DNA from: UBA830 sp038146925
Lineage (GTDB): Bacteria; Pseudomonadota; Alphaproteobacteria; MPNO01; UBA830
Assembly (NCBI GenBank): GCA_038146925.1
Contig: JAYQSP010000011.1
Span: 1-64,000, forward strand
DNA length: 64,000 nt
Reading direction: 5' to 3'
Part shown: piece by piece, positions 35,706 to 46,900 of the stretch
How the letters are laid out: each line of letters opens with the position of its first letter
Numbering within the stretch: the stretch's first letter is position 1
The notes under the pieces: model-generated
Told to the model about the DNA's origin: nothing
The model's input: only the letters and a program-made list of their open reading frames with translations
The model's database searches: none
Translations under genes and position numbers: made by a program

Positions 35706-36719
35706 ATGGAATATAAAAATATACAGCTACTATTAAATAAAAGACCTAAAGGCATGCCAGATGATGATTGTTGGAGAATAAATAATGAAACAATTACAAG
35801 CATTGGCAAGAATGAGATATTAATTAAAGTTAAATATCTTTCTATTGATCCTTATATGAGAGGAAGGATGAATGAAGGTGTTTCCTATGCAGCACCTGCA
35901 AAAATAGGCAGTCCTATGACTGGGGAGACCATTGGCATAGTTGTTGAAAGTAAATCTAAATTATATGAAATTGGTGATAAAGTCTGTGCTCATAAAGGTT
36001 GGCAAACATACATTAGAGCAAAAGACACAGACCTAGCTCTTACCAAGGTAAATGATAGAGATTTACCACTATCTTTATTTCTAGGAACTCTTGGAATGCC
36101 AGGAAGAACAGCATATTTTGGTCTTAATAGAGTTGCTAAACCAAAAAAAGGTGAAACTTTAGTTGTTTCAGCAGCATCAGGGGCTGTTGGTTCAGTAGTT
36201 GGACAACTAGGAAAAATCTATGGATGTAAAGTTATAGGTATAGCCGGCGGCCCAGAGAAATGTGGTTATGTAAAAGATATTTTAAAATTTGATGATTGTA
36301 TTGATTATAAATCTGGTAATTTAGAAACAGATCTTAAAACGGCCTGCCCAGATGGAATAGATATTTATTTTGAAAATGTTGGTGGTGCGGTAACAAGGGC
36401 TGTAGCCCCTCTACTTAATGTTGGATCAAGAGTTCCAGTATGCGGATTTATATCTCAATATAATGAAGAGGACATGTTATCCGCTGAAACACCCTTTCAT
36501 GTTCTCGGAGCATTAAACCCAAAACCAAAGCACAGATTTTTTGTGGTGCATGAGTGGGTTGATGAATTTGAATCAGCTACCAATGAGCTTGCTGAAATGG
36601 TTCTTAATAAAAAAATCTTATACAAAGAGACAGTAACCAAAGGTTTTAAAAATGCTCCTCAAGCCTTGAGAGATGTATTAACTGGAAAAAACTTTGGTAA
36701 ACAAGTTATAGAAGTTTAG
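35706..36719 (+). CDS. NADP-dependent oxidoreductase (CurA/YncB type)
   Basis: The 337-residue medium-chain reductase begins N-I-Q-L-L-L-N-K-R-P-K-G-M-P and has S-I-D-P-Y-M-R-G-R-M, typical of the leukotriene B4 dehydrogenase/CurA group. A Rossmann segment V-S-A-A-S-G-A-V-G-S-V-V-G-Q is near residue 157. F-E-N-V-G-G and G-K-N-F-G-K-Q-V near the end also match. Zinc ligands are absent, as expected. It reduces the double bond of enones or curcumin-like compounds with NADPH. It is co-transcribed with tdk. Confidence 0.92.
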   Translation: MEYKNIQLLLNKRPKGMPDDDCWRINNETITSIGKNEILIKVKYLSIDPYMRGRMNEGVSYAAPAKIGSPMTGETIGIVVESKSKLYEIGDKVCAHKGWQTYIRAKDTDLALTKVNDRDLPLSLFLGTLGMPGRTAYFGLNRVAKPKKGETLVVSAASGAVGSVVGQLGKIYGCKVIGIAGGPEKCGYVKDILKFDDCIDYKSGNLETDLKTACPDGIDIYFENVGGAVTRAVAPLLNVGSRVPVCGFISQYNEEDMLSAETPFHVLGALNPKPKHRFFVVHEWVDEFESATNELAEMVLNKKILYKETVTKGFKNAPQALRDVLTGKNFGKQVIEV

Positions 36720-37498
36720 AGTGCTATTTTTCCTTCAAGATATTGAACGGCTTTCCCACCAATAATTACCCTATCACCCTTTTCTTCACAAAATAGAACG
36801 CCTCCTCTTTTTGATAATTGAAAAGCATGTAATTTATTTTTATTAAGTTTTTTGGACCAGTATGGAGTTAGGGTTGTGTGGGCTGATCCTGTAACAGGAT
36901 CTTCATTTACCCCTGCATCAGGAAAAAAACAACGTGATACAAAATCGTATTTTGTGCCTTTAGCAGAAACTATGAGCCCCCTTGAATCTATTTGTTTAAG
37001 CATTTCAAAATTAATCTCTAGATTTTTAATTGAATCTTCAGAATCTAGAATTGCTAAAAAATCATCCCTGCCCTTGAACACCTCTAAAGGTTTAAAGTTA
37101 ATAATTCCATCTAGAAAATTATTATTTTCATATAAAATAATTTCATCTTTGGGAAAATCTAGAAACAAGAACTCATCTTCTTTAGAGACTTTTAAAATAC
37201 CATGTTTAGTTGAATGAACTTCAAAGATTGAGGCCTCAGGATTAATATATTTAAAGAAAACAAATGCTGATGCTATTGTAGCGTGACCACATAGATCTAT
37301 TTCACAAGAAGGTGCAAACCATCGAATAAAATATTTTCCGTCTTCTTCTCTTATAAAAGCTGTTTCAGAAAGATTATTCTCAGCTGCAATATTTTGCATT
37401 AACTGAGCATCATTAATATCTGAAAAAACTACAGCTGCAGGATTACCTGAAAATAATTTATCAGTAAAAGCATCAATATAGTAAATAGGTGTTTGCAT
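36716..37498 (-). CDS. PhzF-family isomerase
   Basis: The 260-residue protein begins Y-Y-I-D-A-F-T-D-K-L-F-S-G-N-P-A-A-V, the diagnostic PhzF start. It has N-L-S-E-T-A-F-I with the catalytic glutamate near residue 45, D-L-C-G-H-A-T near residue 70, and D-P-V-T-G-S-A-H-T near residue 198. Members catalyse isomerisation or related reactions on small metabolites. No phenazine genes are present, so the substrate here is unknown. It overlaps the reductase end by 4 bp and follows the CDF gene by 3 bp. Confidence 0.92.
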   Translation of the reverse strand: MQTPIYYIDAFTDKLFSGNPAAVVFSDINDAQLMQNIAAENNLSETAFIREEDGKYFIRWFAPSCEIDLCGHATIASAFVFFKYINPEASIFEVHSTKHGILKVSKEDEFLFLDFPKDEIILYENNNFLDGIINFKPLEVFKGRDDFLAILDSEDSIKNLEINFEMLKQIDSRGLIVSAKGTKYDFVSRCFFPDAGVNEDPVTGSAHTTLTPYWSKKLNKNKLHAFQLSKRGGVLFCEEKGDRVIIGGKAVQYLEGKIAL

Positions 37499-37501
37499 AA
37501 A

Positions 37502-38386
37502 TTAACACATCATCTCATGCTCAAACTCAAGAGTTGAATGAGTAATATTAAACCTATCTGCAAGTTCTTGCTTGACAAGTTTCTTAAGAGCTTCCATTTC
37601 ATCAAAGGTATTAATGTTTGCAACAATATGCGCTTCTAATGCAATGGTTTTTTCATCTAAAGACCAAATATGGACATGATGAACATCTTCAATATTTTTA
37701 AGATTTGATATTGATGATTTAATATCGTTTATATCTATAGTTTCAGGAGCTCCTTCCATCAATAAGTGTATTGTTTTTGGAAGCATGACAAAAGCTTGAT
37801 ACAAAATGAATAAAGCTAAAATCATTGTTAAAAATGAATCTATCCAAAACCATTGATAAATAGAAATTAAGACTCCAGAAATAATTACTGCTAATGAGGA
37901 TAAAGCATCGGAAAGATTATGTAAGAAAGCTGCTTTCATATTTAAATTGTTCTTAGATAATCTTAAAGTAATGAATGCTGTTACTAGATCAATAACTAGA
38001 GCAATTCCTGCAACAATGATAATTATCCCGCCATTTATGCTTGATGGACTGATAAATCTCCATACTGCTTCATATACAAGGTAAATACTTATAACAACCA
38101 AAATAGTTAAGTTGATCAAAGCTGCTATTGTTTCAGCTCTTTTATAGCCAAATGTCTTGAAATCATCAGCAGGTTTTCTACTTATTTTTCTTGCAATGAT
38201 CGCAATTCCTAGGGATGCAGCATCACTTAAATTGTGAAGAGCATCTGCTATTAAAGCTAAGCTTCCTGATATAAGCCCTCCAATAAATTGAAAAGCTGTA
38301 AGTAAAATATTTATTGAGACAGCAAATATTAAGCCTCGATCACTTGATTGATCAGAATGATGATGGTGATGATGAATATGGCTCAT
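37502..38386 (-). CDS. Cation diffusion facilitator, probably zinc exporter
   Basis: The 294-residue protein starts with a histidine run (H-I-H-H-H-H-H-H) that can bind metal in the cytoplasm. Six helices follow, with two H-N-L-S-D-A motifs (near residues 51 and 155) forming the transport site. The C-terminal metal-binding domain has H-H-V-H-I-W-S and ends H-S-T-L-E-F-E-H-E. The H-x-x-x-D pattern fits zinc-type CzcD/ZitB exporters. It is divergent from the RimK fusion with a 51-bp gap. Confidence 0.93.
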   Translation of the reverse strand: MSHIHHHHHHSDQSSDRGLIFAVSINILLTAFQFIGGLISGSLALIADALHNLSDAASLGIAIIARKISRKPADDFKTFGYKRAETIAALINLTILVVISIYLVYEAVWRFISPSSINGGIIIIVAGIALVIDLVTAFITLRLSKNNLNMKAAFLHNLSDALSSLAVIISGVLISIYQWFWIDSFLTMILALFILYQAFVMLPKTIHLLMEGAPETIDINDIKSSISNLKNIEDVHHVHIWSLDEKTIALEAHIVANINTFDEMEALKKLVKQELADRFNITHSTLEFEHEMMC

Positions 38387-38437
38387 TTTTGATAAATAAT
38401 CTTATAATACGCATTTTATCATAGGGTTTTAATTTTA

Positions 38438-39799
38438 ATGTCTAATATAAATATAGGATGGGAAGAATGGGTTAGTTTGCCAAAGCTAGGCCTTCCTGCA
38501 TTAATTTCAAAAACTGACACTGGGGCTCAAACATCTGCTCTTCACGCTTTCAATATTCAGCCATTTGGATCTGAAAAAAAACCAAAAGTAAGATTTGGAA
38601 TAAACCCTATTGAGGGTAATGAACAGTTTTCAATTTATTGCTCTGCTGATGTAGTAGATGTTAGAACTATTACTTCATCCAATGGAATCTCAGAACTAAG
38701 GTATGTTATTGAAACCAGTGTGGTTATTGGTGAGGTAACAAGAAATATAGAAATCACTCTCACTAATAGAGAGAACATGAAGTATAAAATGATTCTTGGC
38801 AGAAGTGCATTGGATGGCTTCACAGTTCAGCCTGAAAAAAGTTTTGAGCAACCATTGCTCTCATATGATTTATACAAAAATATCAAAAAACAAATGCCAG
38901 CTCGAAGAAGCCTTCGAATTGCAGTCTTAACACTTGAACCAAATAATTATTCAACTAGAAGAATAGTTGAAGCCGCTGAAGCAAATGACCACGTTTGTGA
39001 GCTAATCAATACAAAAAGATGTTATTTAAATATTCAGAGCGTAGATCCTGATGTGCATTATGATGGAAAGGCATTGCCTCATTATGATGTTGTAATACCA
39101 AGGATAGGAAGCTCAATTACATTTTATGGCATGGCTGTAGTCAGACAATTTGAAGCCATGGGTACCTTTTGCTTGAATAGCGCCGATGCAATTGGGATAT
39201 CAAGAGATAAGTTAGCCGCTCATCAAGTTCTTGCTCGACATAGAATTCCAATGCCCAATACAGCTTTTGCTAATCTTCCAAAAGATACTGATAACTTAAT
39301 AGGTTTGGTAAGTGGTTCGCCGCTTGTAGTAAAACTGCTTGAAAGCACCCAAGGAAAAGGTGTGCTTTTAGCTGATACTAAAAAATCTGCCTCTGGTATT
39401 ATTAATGCATTTAGAAAGCTTAATGCCCCTTTCATTGTTCAAGAGTTCATTAAAGAATCAAGTGGCACTGATATAAGATGTTTGGTCATAGGCAATAAAG
39501 TGGTTGCAGCTATGATGCGAACTTCAGCAGATGATGATTTTAGATCTAACCTTCATGCAGGAGGAAAAGCAAAAAGAGTTACTATCACAAAAGAAGAGCG
39601 AACTATATCTATTAAAGCAACTAAAGCACTAGGATTGAATATTGCAGGAGTTGATATCATCAGAACAGCTACAGGACCTAAAGTTCTCGAAGTAAATAGT
39701 TCTCCTGGTCTTGAGGGTATTGAAAGCGTTAGCAAAAAAGATATTGCCAATCTTATTATTAATTATATTGAAAAAAAATCAGGCTTTAAGAGTTTGTAA
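38438..39799 (+). CDS. RimB-RimK fusion: aspartic-protease-like domain plus ATP-grasp glutamate ligase
   Basis: The 453-residue protein has two parts. Residues 1-140 form a retropepsin-like RimB/DUF785 domain, with the key aspartate in K-T-D-T-G-A-Q-T-S-A-L-H-A near residue 25. From about residue 160 a RimK ATP-grasp ligase follows. It has P-R-I-G-S-S-I-T-F-Y-G, S-R-D-K-L-A-A-H-Q, P-L-V-V-K-L-L-E-S-T-Q-G-K-G-V and the metal site V-L-E-V-N-S-S-P-G-L-E-G. RimK adds glutamates to ribosomal protein S6 and makes poly-glutamate; RimB is thought to trim it. Here opposite activities share one chain. No rimA gene is in the window. Confidence 0.92.
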   Translation: MSNINIGWEEWVSLPKLGLPALISKTDTGAQTSALHAFNIQPFGSEKKPKVRFGINPIEGNEQFSIYCSADVVDVRTITSSNGISELRYVIETSVVIGEVTRNIEITLTNRENMKYKMILGRSALDGFTVQPEKSFEQPLLSYDLYKNIKKQMPARRSLRIAVLTLEPNNYSTRRIVEAAEANDHVCELINTKRCYLNIQSVDPDVHYDGKALPHYDVVIPRIGSSITFYGMAVVRQFEAMGTFCLNSADAIGISRDKLAAHQVLARHRIPMPNTAFANLPKDTDNLIGLVSGSPLVVKLLESTQGKGVLLADTKKSASGIINAFRKLNAPFIVQEFIKESSGTDIRCLVIGNKVVAAMMRTSADDDFRSNLHAGGKAKRVTITKEERTISIKATKALGLNIAGVDIIRTATGPKVLEVNSSPGLEGIESVSKKDIANLIINYIEKKSGFKSL

Positions 39800-39801
39800 T
39801 T

Positions 39802-40890
39802 TTAAACTGACAAGGCCTCTTTGACAGCTTCGTGAACTACTTCAGAGTTCTTTATATTTAAACCGTTCGCTAAATGCTTATTTTCTTCTAAAGCTTTTTC
39901 GACTCCTTTATTTGCAAGTTCTAAAACATAAGGCAGGGTTGCCCTATTAAGAGCTTGAGTTGCAGTTAAAGGAACAGCTCCTGGCATATTAGTTACACAG
40001 TAATGAACAATATCATTTTCTATGTAGGTAGGCGCATCATGAGTAGTTGGTTTGCTTGATTCAAAGCATCCACCTTGATCAATTGATATGTCCACCAATA
40101 CTGCTCCGGGCTTCATACTACTTAGCATTGATTTCGTAACTACCTTTGGAGCTTGCTTGCCTATTACATAAACAGCGCCAATAACTAAATCAGATTCTTT
40201 AAGTGCATTAGTAATTGCATCTTCTGTCGATAATATATATTCAATATTTGAATTTCCATAAACTTGCTCTAGTTCATCAAGTCTTTTCTGAGATAAATCA
40301 ATAATTTTTATATGAGCTTTGTTATTTATAGCTTTTTCTATAGCTTCGGTTCCTGCAACACCAGCACCAATAACTGTGACAACTCTTGGTGATATATCTT
40401 TTATGGAGCCTATTAAGGTTCCCATGCCCTTATTTGGTTTTAAGAGATGATAAGATCCTACAACAACACTAAGCTGCCCTGCGATAGTGCTCATAGGCGA
40501 TAAAAGCGGCATAGAACCATCATCTGCAGTAACTGTTTCAAGAGCTATACCAGTAACACCAGTTGCAGCTAGCTCAAGACCTGTTTTAGGATCGCCAGCT
40601 AAATGTAAATATGCAAAAACAGTATGATTTTTATTAAGATAGTGGAATTCTTCAGGTATTGGTTCTTTAACTTTAACTATTAATTCGCATTCTTCATATA
40701 GATCTTTTGGATCAGACAATATTGTAGCGCCAGCTTTTTCATAATCAGAATCTAAAAAACCAATTTCTGTACCAGCATCTTGTTGAATAAATACATCATG
40801 ACTATTTTCTACAAGCGTCTCAACAGAGCTAGGTGTTAAACCCACCCTATATTCATTATTTTTAACTTCTTTAGGAACCCCAATTTTCAT
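39802..40890 (-). CDS. ald: Alanine dehydrogenase
   Basis: I start at 40890 (M-K-I-G-V-P-K-E-V-K), the usual family start; an ATG five codons earlier is less likely. The protein of about 362 residues has the substrate-binding arginine in E-Y-R-V-G-L-T-P, the catalytic histidine in Y-L-H-L-A-G, and G-A-G-V-A-G-T-E-A for NAD. The G-G-x-E/S loop is in D-Q-G-G-C-F-E-S-S. It interconverts alanine and pyruvate with NAD and ammonia. The 3' end is 2 bp from the convergent RimK fusion gene. Confidence 0.95.
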   Translation of the reverse strand: MKIGVPKEVKNNEYRVGLTPSSVETLVENSHDVFIQQDAGTEIGFLDSDYEKAGATILSDPKDLYEECELIVKVKEPIPEEFHYLNKNHTVFAYLHLAGDPKTGLELAATGVTGIALETVTADDGSMPLLSPMSTIAGQLSVVVGSYHLLKPNKGMGTLIGSIKDISPRVVTVIGAGVAGTEAIEKAINNKAHIKIIDLSQKRLDELEQVYGNSNIEYILSTEDAITNALKESDLVIGAVYVIGKQAPKVVTKSMLSSMKPGAVLVDISIDQGGCFESSKPTTHDAPTYIENDIVHYCVTNMPGAVPLTATQALNRATLPYVLELANKGVEKALEENKHLANGLNIKNSEVVHEAVKEALSV

Positions 40891-40958
40891 GTAAAAATTA
40901 TACACTTTTATATATATTTTTAATTACTAATTAAGTGTAAATAATTTTTAAATAGATT

Positions 40959-43900
40959 TTATCTATTTTTGAAACTTATTCTATTCCACTGTCCCCAATA
41001 ATCAACAATTCTAATTTTGACTCTATTTCTAGATAAAGGTTGTCCATTAGATGGATTAGAGATATCAAGATATGCATCATGACCCCAATCAAAATGATTA
41101 TCTAGAACCCCGGTTACAGTAATACATGAACTTGTTTGAGCCTCATCAAAAATTACAGTGTCTGATGAAAGCTCAAAATCATCTGCTAAAGCACCTCTAC
41201 CAGGTCTCTCTCCAGCAGTAAAACTTAATTCAAAAGACGTTGCACTCAAATCTCCAGCAGCAGGTCTATAGAAGCAGAGATTCTCAGTAGTGCCTTCATG
41301 AACAATAATATCATTTACATTAATTGCATACTCTGGCTCAGCAGAGACTTTAAAAGTACCTTCAATGTTATCTACAGTATTTCTAGCAAAATCAACAAGT
41401 GAATATCCACCAGTTCCTAAATCTAATTTATATGTATACTCACCACCCTCATCAAAGAATGATTGTATTCCATCAATTTTATCAGCAACTTTTGATATCA
41501 AGCCTAAGACTTTCAATTCCAAAGTTTCAGGTTGTGCTAATAGTGATTGGCCTGATACCTGATCTTCAATAGTAATTCTATCTAAATCTCCATTTGTGAT
41601 ATTTCTAGATATAGTAATGTCACCTTCAACATATTTCGCAACAATGACAGCATCCTCTTTAATTTCAAATGTCTGAATAGCAGTTCTATTTACTGGGTTT
41701 TCGAAATCACCTTGACTTGATGAAACCTCTAATTCAAATTCAATTGAGAAATAAGCCTCACCAACGTCTGCAATAGTATCAGTACCCTTGTATAAATATA
41801 AGGCTACTGGAATTGTGCCTGAGATTGAATCATCTGGATTATAATAAACATTTGCGGTTACAGGGTTTCCATTAATTCCATTTCTAATGAAGTCTTTTAA
41901 ATTGTTTAAATTAAGTTCTGAATTATTCAGAGAAAGATTTAATGTTTTAGTGGAGGCTTCATATGTAGGATAAACTGGAAGTGTGATAGGTCCCTCGTCG
42001 TTATAATCTACTATCTCAAGATAAGATTCTGCGATTCTTCCTAAAACACTTGAGTTAATAGGTGCTTCTGAACCATATACTTCTAAGTCGAAAGTTTCTT
42101 CAGACTGAATTTTTGCAAAGAAAGCATCTCTGGCATCTTGACCGTATAATCTGTTATCACCAAGAGTTTCTGGATCCCAATACATGTCATTTCTTGGGAA
42201 TGTGCCCATTTCAAAATAGGTAATATATGGGTCATGATGGTATTCAAATAGAAGATATTCTTCACCTACAAATTTTCTTCTTATTTCATCAACTTGAGAA
42301 TAAAAAGTAGGTAATTGTGACATTTCTAAAATAACATCAGCTGGGTCAATAGTTAATCTATTGGCCACAAAATCAAATGGTGGCTCTGAAACCACACCAG
42401 ACCTTAAAACATCAGGAATATAATAATTTACCTGAATACTGTTATCGTTAACAGATTGATCAAAAATTGTAGCTACATTTAATTTAGGATAATAATATTT
42501 GCGGTAATTTGAGCAATCAAACTGCATATATCCTTGTGAGTAGGAACTATAATGGAAATTTTTAAGCTTGTTGTTACCGGTAACTTGGAATTGTATATCA
42601 TCAGTACCTTGACACTCTCTAGCCCGACTTCCGCTTTCTTGCCAACCTACTGAACCATCTCTCCATGAACGAGAATCATTAGAATAAACTGCTAAGCTTC
42701 CGGCTTTTAATCCTGCTATTGAAATATCATTATTAAAGAAATTTGATTGTTTTCGATATTGAGTTGAAGTATTTGCTACATTATTTAATGTAATGTCTGT
42801 AATATCACACCCTACAATATCTATATCGCTACAATGCTCTCTTGAAAGCACTCCTTCGTTAGAAATGTAGCCATTAGAAGCACTGAGCTCTTCTGTCTGA
42901 TACCAGCCTGCAGAATTTCTTTCTGTTTCATATCTTGATGAGAAAGAAAGAGGTAATTTATCATACCCTTCGTTGCCAAATATTATATCTAGAGCATCAC
43001 TTGAAAGAGCTACATTTGCTCTAATATCTTTTTCAAACCTTTCTGTTAAGAAATCAGATACCTGATTATCAATTTGTTTAAGATATGGGAATAATGATGC
43101 AATATTTTGAGCAATAATTTCAGTAACATTATCGGTTGGATTAACTATAAAGTCACTTAACAACGTTTGTTTATCAATTCCAAAATTTGTTGCAATACTT
43201 GTATATAAGTTTTCAAGCTCACTTGTGATATTGCTAGCAACATTATCACCAGTAGATTCACATCCTTCTGCCACAGTTAAATCTTCAGTTAAGCTTGAAT
43301 TAGATTTACCTTCTAGAATTGCATTACCTAATAAAGAAGTAAATGGTGAAATAATTATTGAATTTACGCCTGTGTCATTTATTGAAGGCAATACCATTTG
43401 ATAAGCATTTTCTACAACACCAAGAGTTGAATCAATTGCTCCAACAGGAACATCAACAATTATTGGTCTGTTGGCAAGACATTGATATTGGCTTTCATTA
43501 TTAACGCCTATTGCAAATTCACCATCAGAGTTAGTAGTACCACTAAATTCACCTTCATCAAATTTAAAATTGAAATTCTGATCAATAAATACATCGGCTC
43601 CTGAAAGATATCCATCAATTGCTGTTCCGGTATATACAAGGTCTGGTTCATAATAGACATCAAAACCACCCTCATCCACTCCATAACCTGAAGATTTGTA
43701 TGCTAGATTTTCGAATATATCGTAAAAATATCCAGTAAATACATAGTATGCACCTGGAACTGTTTCCCTTGGAATTGTTATATTTGCTGTATAAGTTCCA
43801 TTTGTTGCATCACCTGAGATTAACTCCCAAGGCTCAGAACCTTTAATATTAACTGCACTATTTATTTGTTGCACTTCTGGAGCAGGAAGATTGGCGAGAT

Positions 43901-46900
43901 TTACTCCCGAAGTGTCAGATACTGTGACGGTAAGTGTAATTGTTGCATCTGCTACAGTTACATTTGGTGTATTTGGACTAATTGTTACATCAGAAACGAC
44001 CGGAGAAGCTCCCTCTGTTAAACCAATTATTGTAACTCCACCATTTCCCGCACCAGAGCTAGATAACGAATATGATAAGTTATTGTATATATCATAAAAA
44101 TATCCTGAGAATACTGAATAGTCAGTGCTTAGGGCTGAAGTTGAAATAGTGAAACTTGCCTCATATGTACCATCAGTATAATCACCTGAAGTTAAAACCC
44201 ATGGACCATCAGCCTCAATGGTAATATTTCCTGAATTACCGTAAAGCTGAGGAGTTGGCAATCTATCACTATCAACACTTGAATCATCAGTAACTCTAGT
44301 TGTTAGAGTTAATATTTTTGATGATTGAGTAACATCTAATGTTGTATCACTCAAGGTTACAGTTTCTATAACGGGTACATTACCTTCTCTGTTTGAAATG
44401 ATGGTTAATCCACCATCTGATGAACCATAATTTGTTAATTCATACTTCTGGTTATTGTGAACATCATAAAAAATTCCTGAATACATTGAGTAATCAGCAG
44501 CTGTTGCATCAGTGGAGATAGTAAATGAAGCACCATATACTCCATCATATTGATCACCTGATAATAAAGTCCAACTTCCACTAGCAGTAATAGTTGTATT
44601 TCCTGAATTAGCATAAAGTTGAGGTGTGTCAAGTCTAGATAAATTAATTCCAGAAACATCAGTTACTCTTATTACAAAAGTAACATCTACAGAATCAAGC
44701 GATACATCTATTTCTCTTATGCTAGGTTCAAAATTTGATAAATCTGGAGCATTTCCTTCAACAACAACACTAAATATATTATCTTGAACTTGAGTTGTTG
44801 TTTGTCCTTGCGAATCATATATTTCGCCCGTATCAATATTATAGGAGCCTTCTCTTAAATTCTGAGGAAGTGTTCCTTGAGAACTCAGAGTTCCTTCATT
44901 TTGATCTCCGCTTAAGAGCTCCCAATTTGATAAAGTTAATGACTCTAAAGCCCCAGAATTATCATTAGAGGGTTTGATTCCAGAATCAAGATCATAATTC
45001 GATGGCATTATTAATAAGCCAGATGATTGATTTGATTGACTGTTATAGCTGATTGATGGGGCAGGTAAATTTGATAAAGAGATTCCATCATTAGTTGAAA
45101 AATTCATCGTCAACTCTAATTCAAAAACATCATCCTCTAAGCTAATTACATTTGAATTTGGAACAATTGTACTAAGTTGAATTGAGGTTGGCTCTCCATC
45201 ACCACCATCACCTCCATCACCACCACCTGTAGTAAAGACAGAAATAATTTGTGTAGACTCATTCACTCCATCAGAAGCAGTAACTATTGCTGAATATGAG
45301 CTTTCAGTAGGTGATGATGTAAAGGATAATTCTCCTGAACTTGAGTCTATTTCTAAATAATCACTTTCGATTGAAAAAGTAACAGTATCTCCCTCTGGGT
45401 CAGAAGCTTCTACACTACCAATAGTTTCAAATTGTGCATTGTAATTAAACCATCGTGCTGAAGTAATTACTGGAGCTTTATCATTTGCATTTGTTACTGA
45501 AACTGTTACTGATTGAGTTGATGAATTAACCCCATCAGATGCAACAGCTGTAAATGCATAACTAGATCGAGATTCATAGTCTGGTGCTTCTCTGAAGCTT
45601 ACAACCCCAGTAGTTGCATTAACACTAAAAGGCGATGCGCCAAATCCTGTAATATTGTAAGTAACAGTATCTCCATCAGGGTCACTAGCAACAAGAGTTC
45701 CAACTGTAGTTGTGTTTTCAACAACTTCAAAGGTATCCTCTGAAGTGAATTCAGGAGCATTGTCACCAACTGTTGTCGAGTCATCAGAGCTAGAGTCTGA
45801 TTCACTAAATGCTGATGCATCAGATGCTGATAAACCATGGACAACGGAGACAGTTGAAGGTTTATTTGGAGAATATCCTATAAAATTTGATCCTCCGTTA
45901 GGTCCTATATTTACTATCTCAAGACTAGGTAAATCATCTACTGACCCCAAAGTTAAGGTATCACTATATTCATTTGCTTGTTTTAAGAAAACTACACCAA
46001 ATGCTGGTTTTGTTAGGTAATAATCACCTGTTTGTCCTGAATTTTTATATAACCTACCTGTAGTTTCACTTGGCCTGATAACAAACTTTGAAACCCATGG
46101 CAAAAAACTTCCAGTGTCTGGATTAATACAGTCTTCAGTAAATTGGCCATCATAAACGCATCCACCAGGAATACCCCATAACTGATCACCGCCACCATAT
46201 TGAAGTCTTAGTTCTTTGCCAGCATATTCTTGATACTTATTACTATCTTCAGGGGCTGTAAAATAAACACTTACAGGTCTACTAAAACTGACGAGCCTTC
46301 CATAAGAATCAATTAAACCTCTATATTGATTATAACGTTGAGGACCAGTTACCCATTGATAATATTCTGAAACTGCACCACTATAAACAGGAGATGTACA
46401 ATAATCATATTCACTTATATCACATGTTAATTCGCTTAGTGATGTAACCAAAGCTCCACTAAATGCACCATAACCAAATTGTGAATATGAAAGCGCCTCT
46501 GATACTTCATCAGACAAAGTTCCAAAAACAGCATCACCACCATCCCCAGCTGTATAAACATTAGTTTCAGAATTAATATTATAAGTAATAACATTTTCAG
46601 CTGAAGTACCAAAGGTATTGTAATTAGCATAAGGGCCTTCATTAGGTGCTTGAGAGCCTGCCTCTAATGCATCTGTTAAGGCTGTAATCTTTGTGTACGT
46701 TGGACAATTCTCAACACAATAAAGCGTAGTTGGAAAGTTGGCAGGTGAAACATCTGTCTCAATTTCTTGAGTAACAAGAGCCCTCGTCGGCTCCTTCATT
46801 GCATCAACTGAAATACCTAAGCCTCCTATACCTGGCATAAAACCAAAAATTCCCCATCTTGAGGAATCACTTAAATAATCGGTAGATGTAAAAGATATTT

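Noticed and set aside
36716..37498. Phenazine biosynthesis locus
   Set aside because: PhzF-family proteins are widespread and no other phz gene is present.
44435..46642. Several open frames of 60-80 codons rich in L, M and Q inside the giant surface gene
   Set aside because: They are out-of-frame readings of Ser/Thr/Asp-rich repeats in the 2,398-codon gene.
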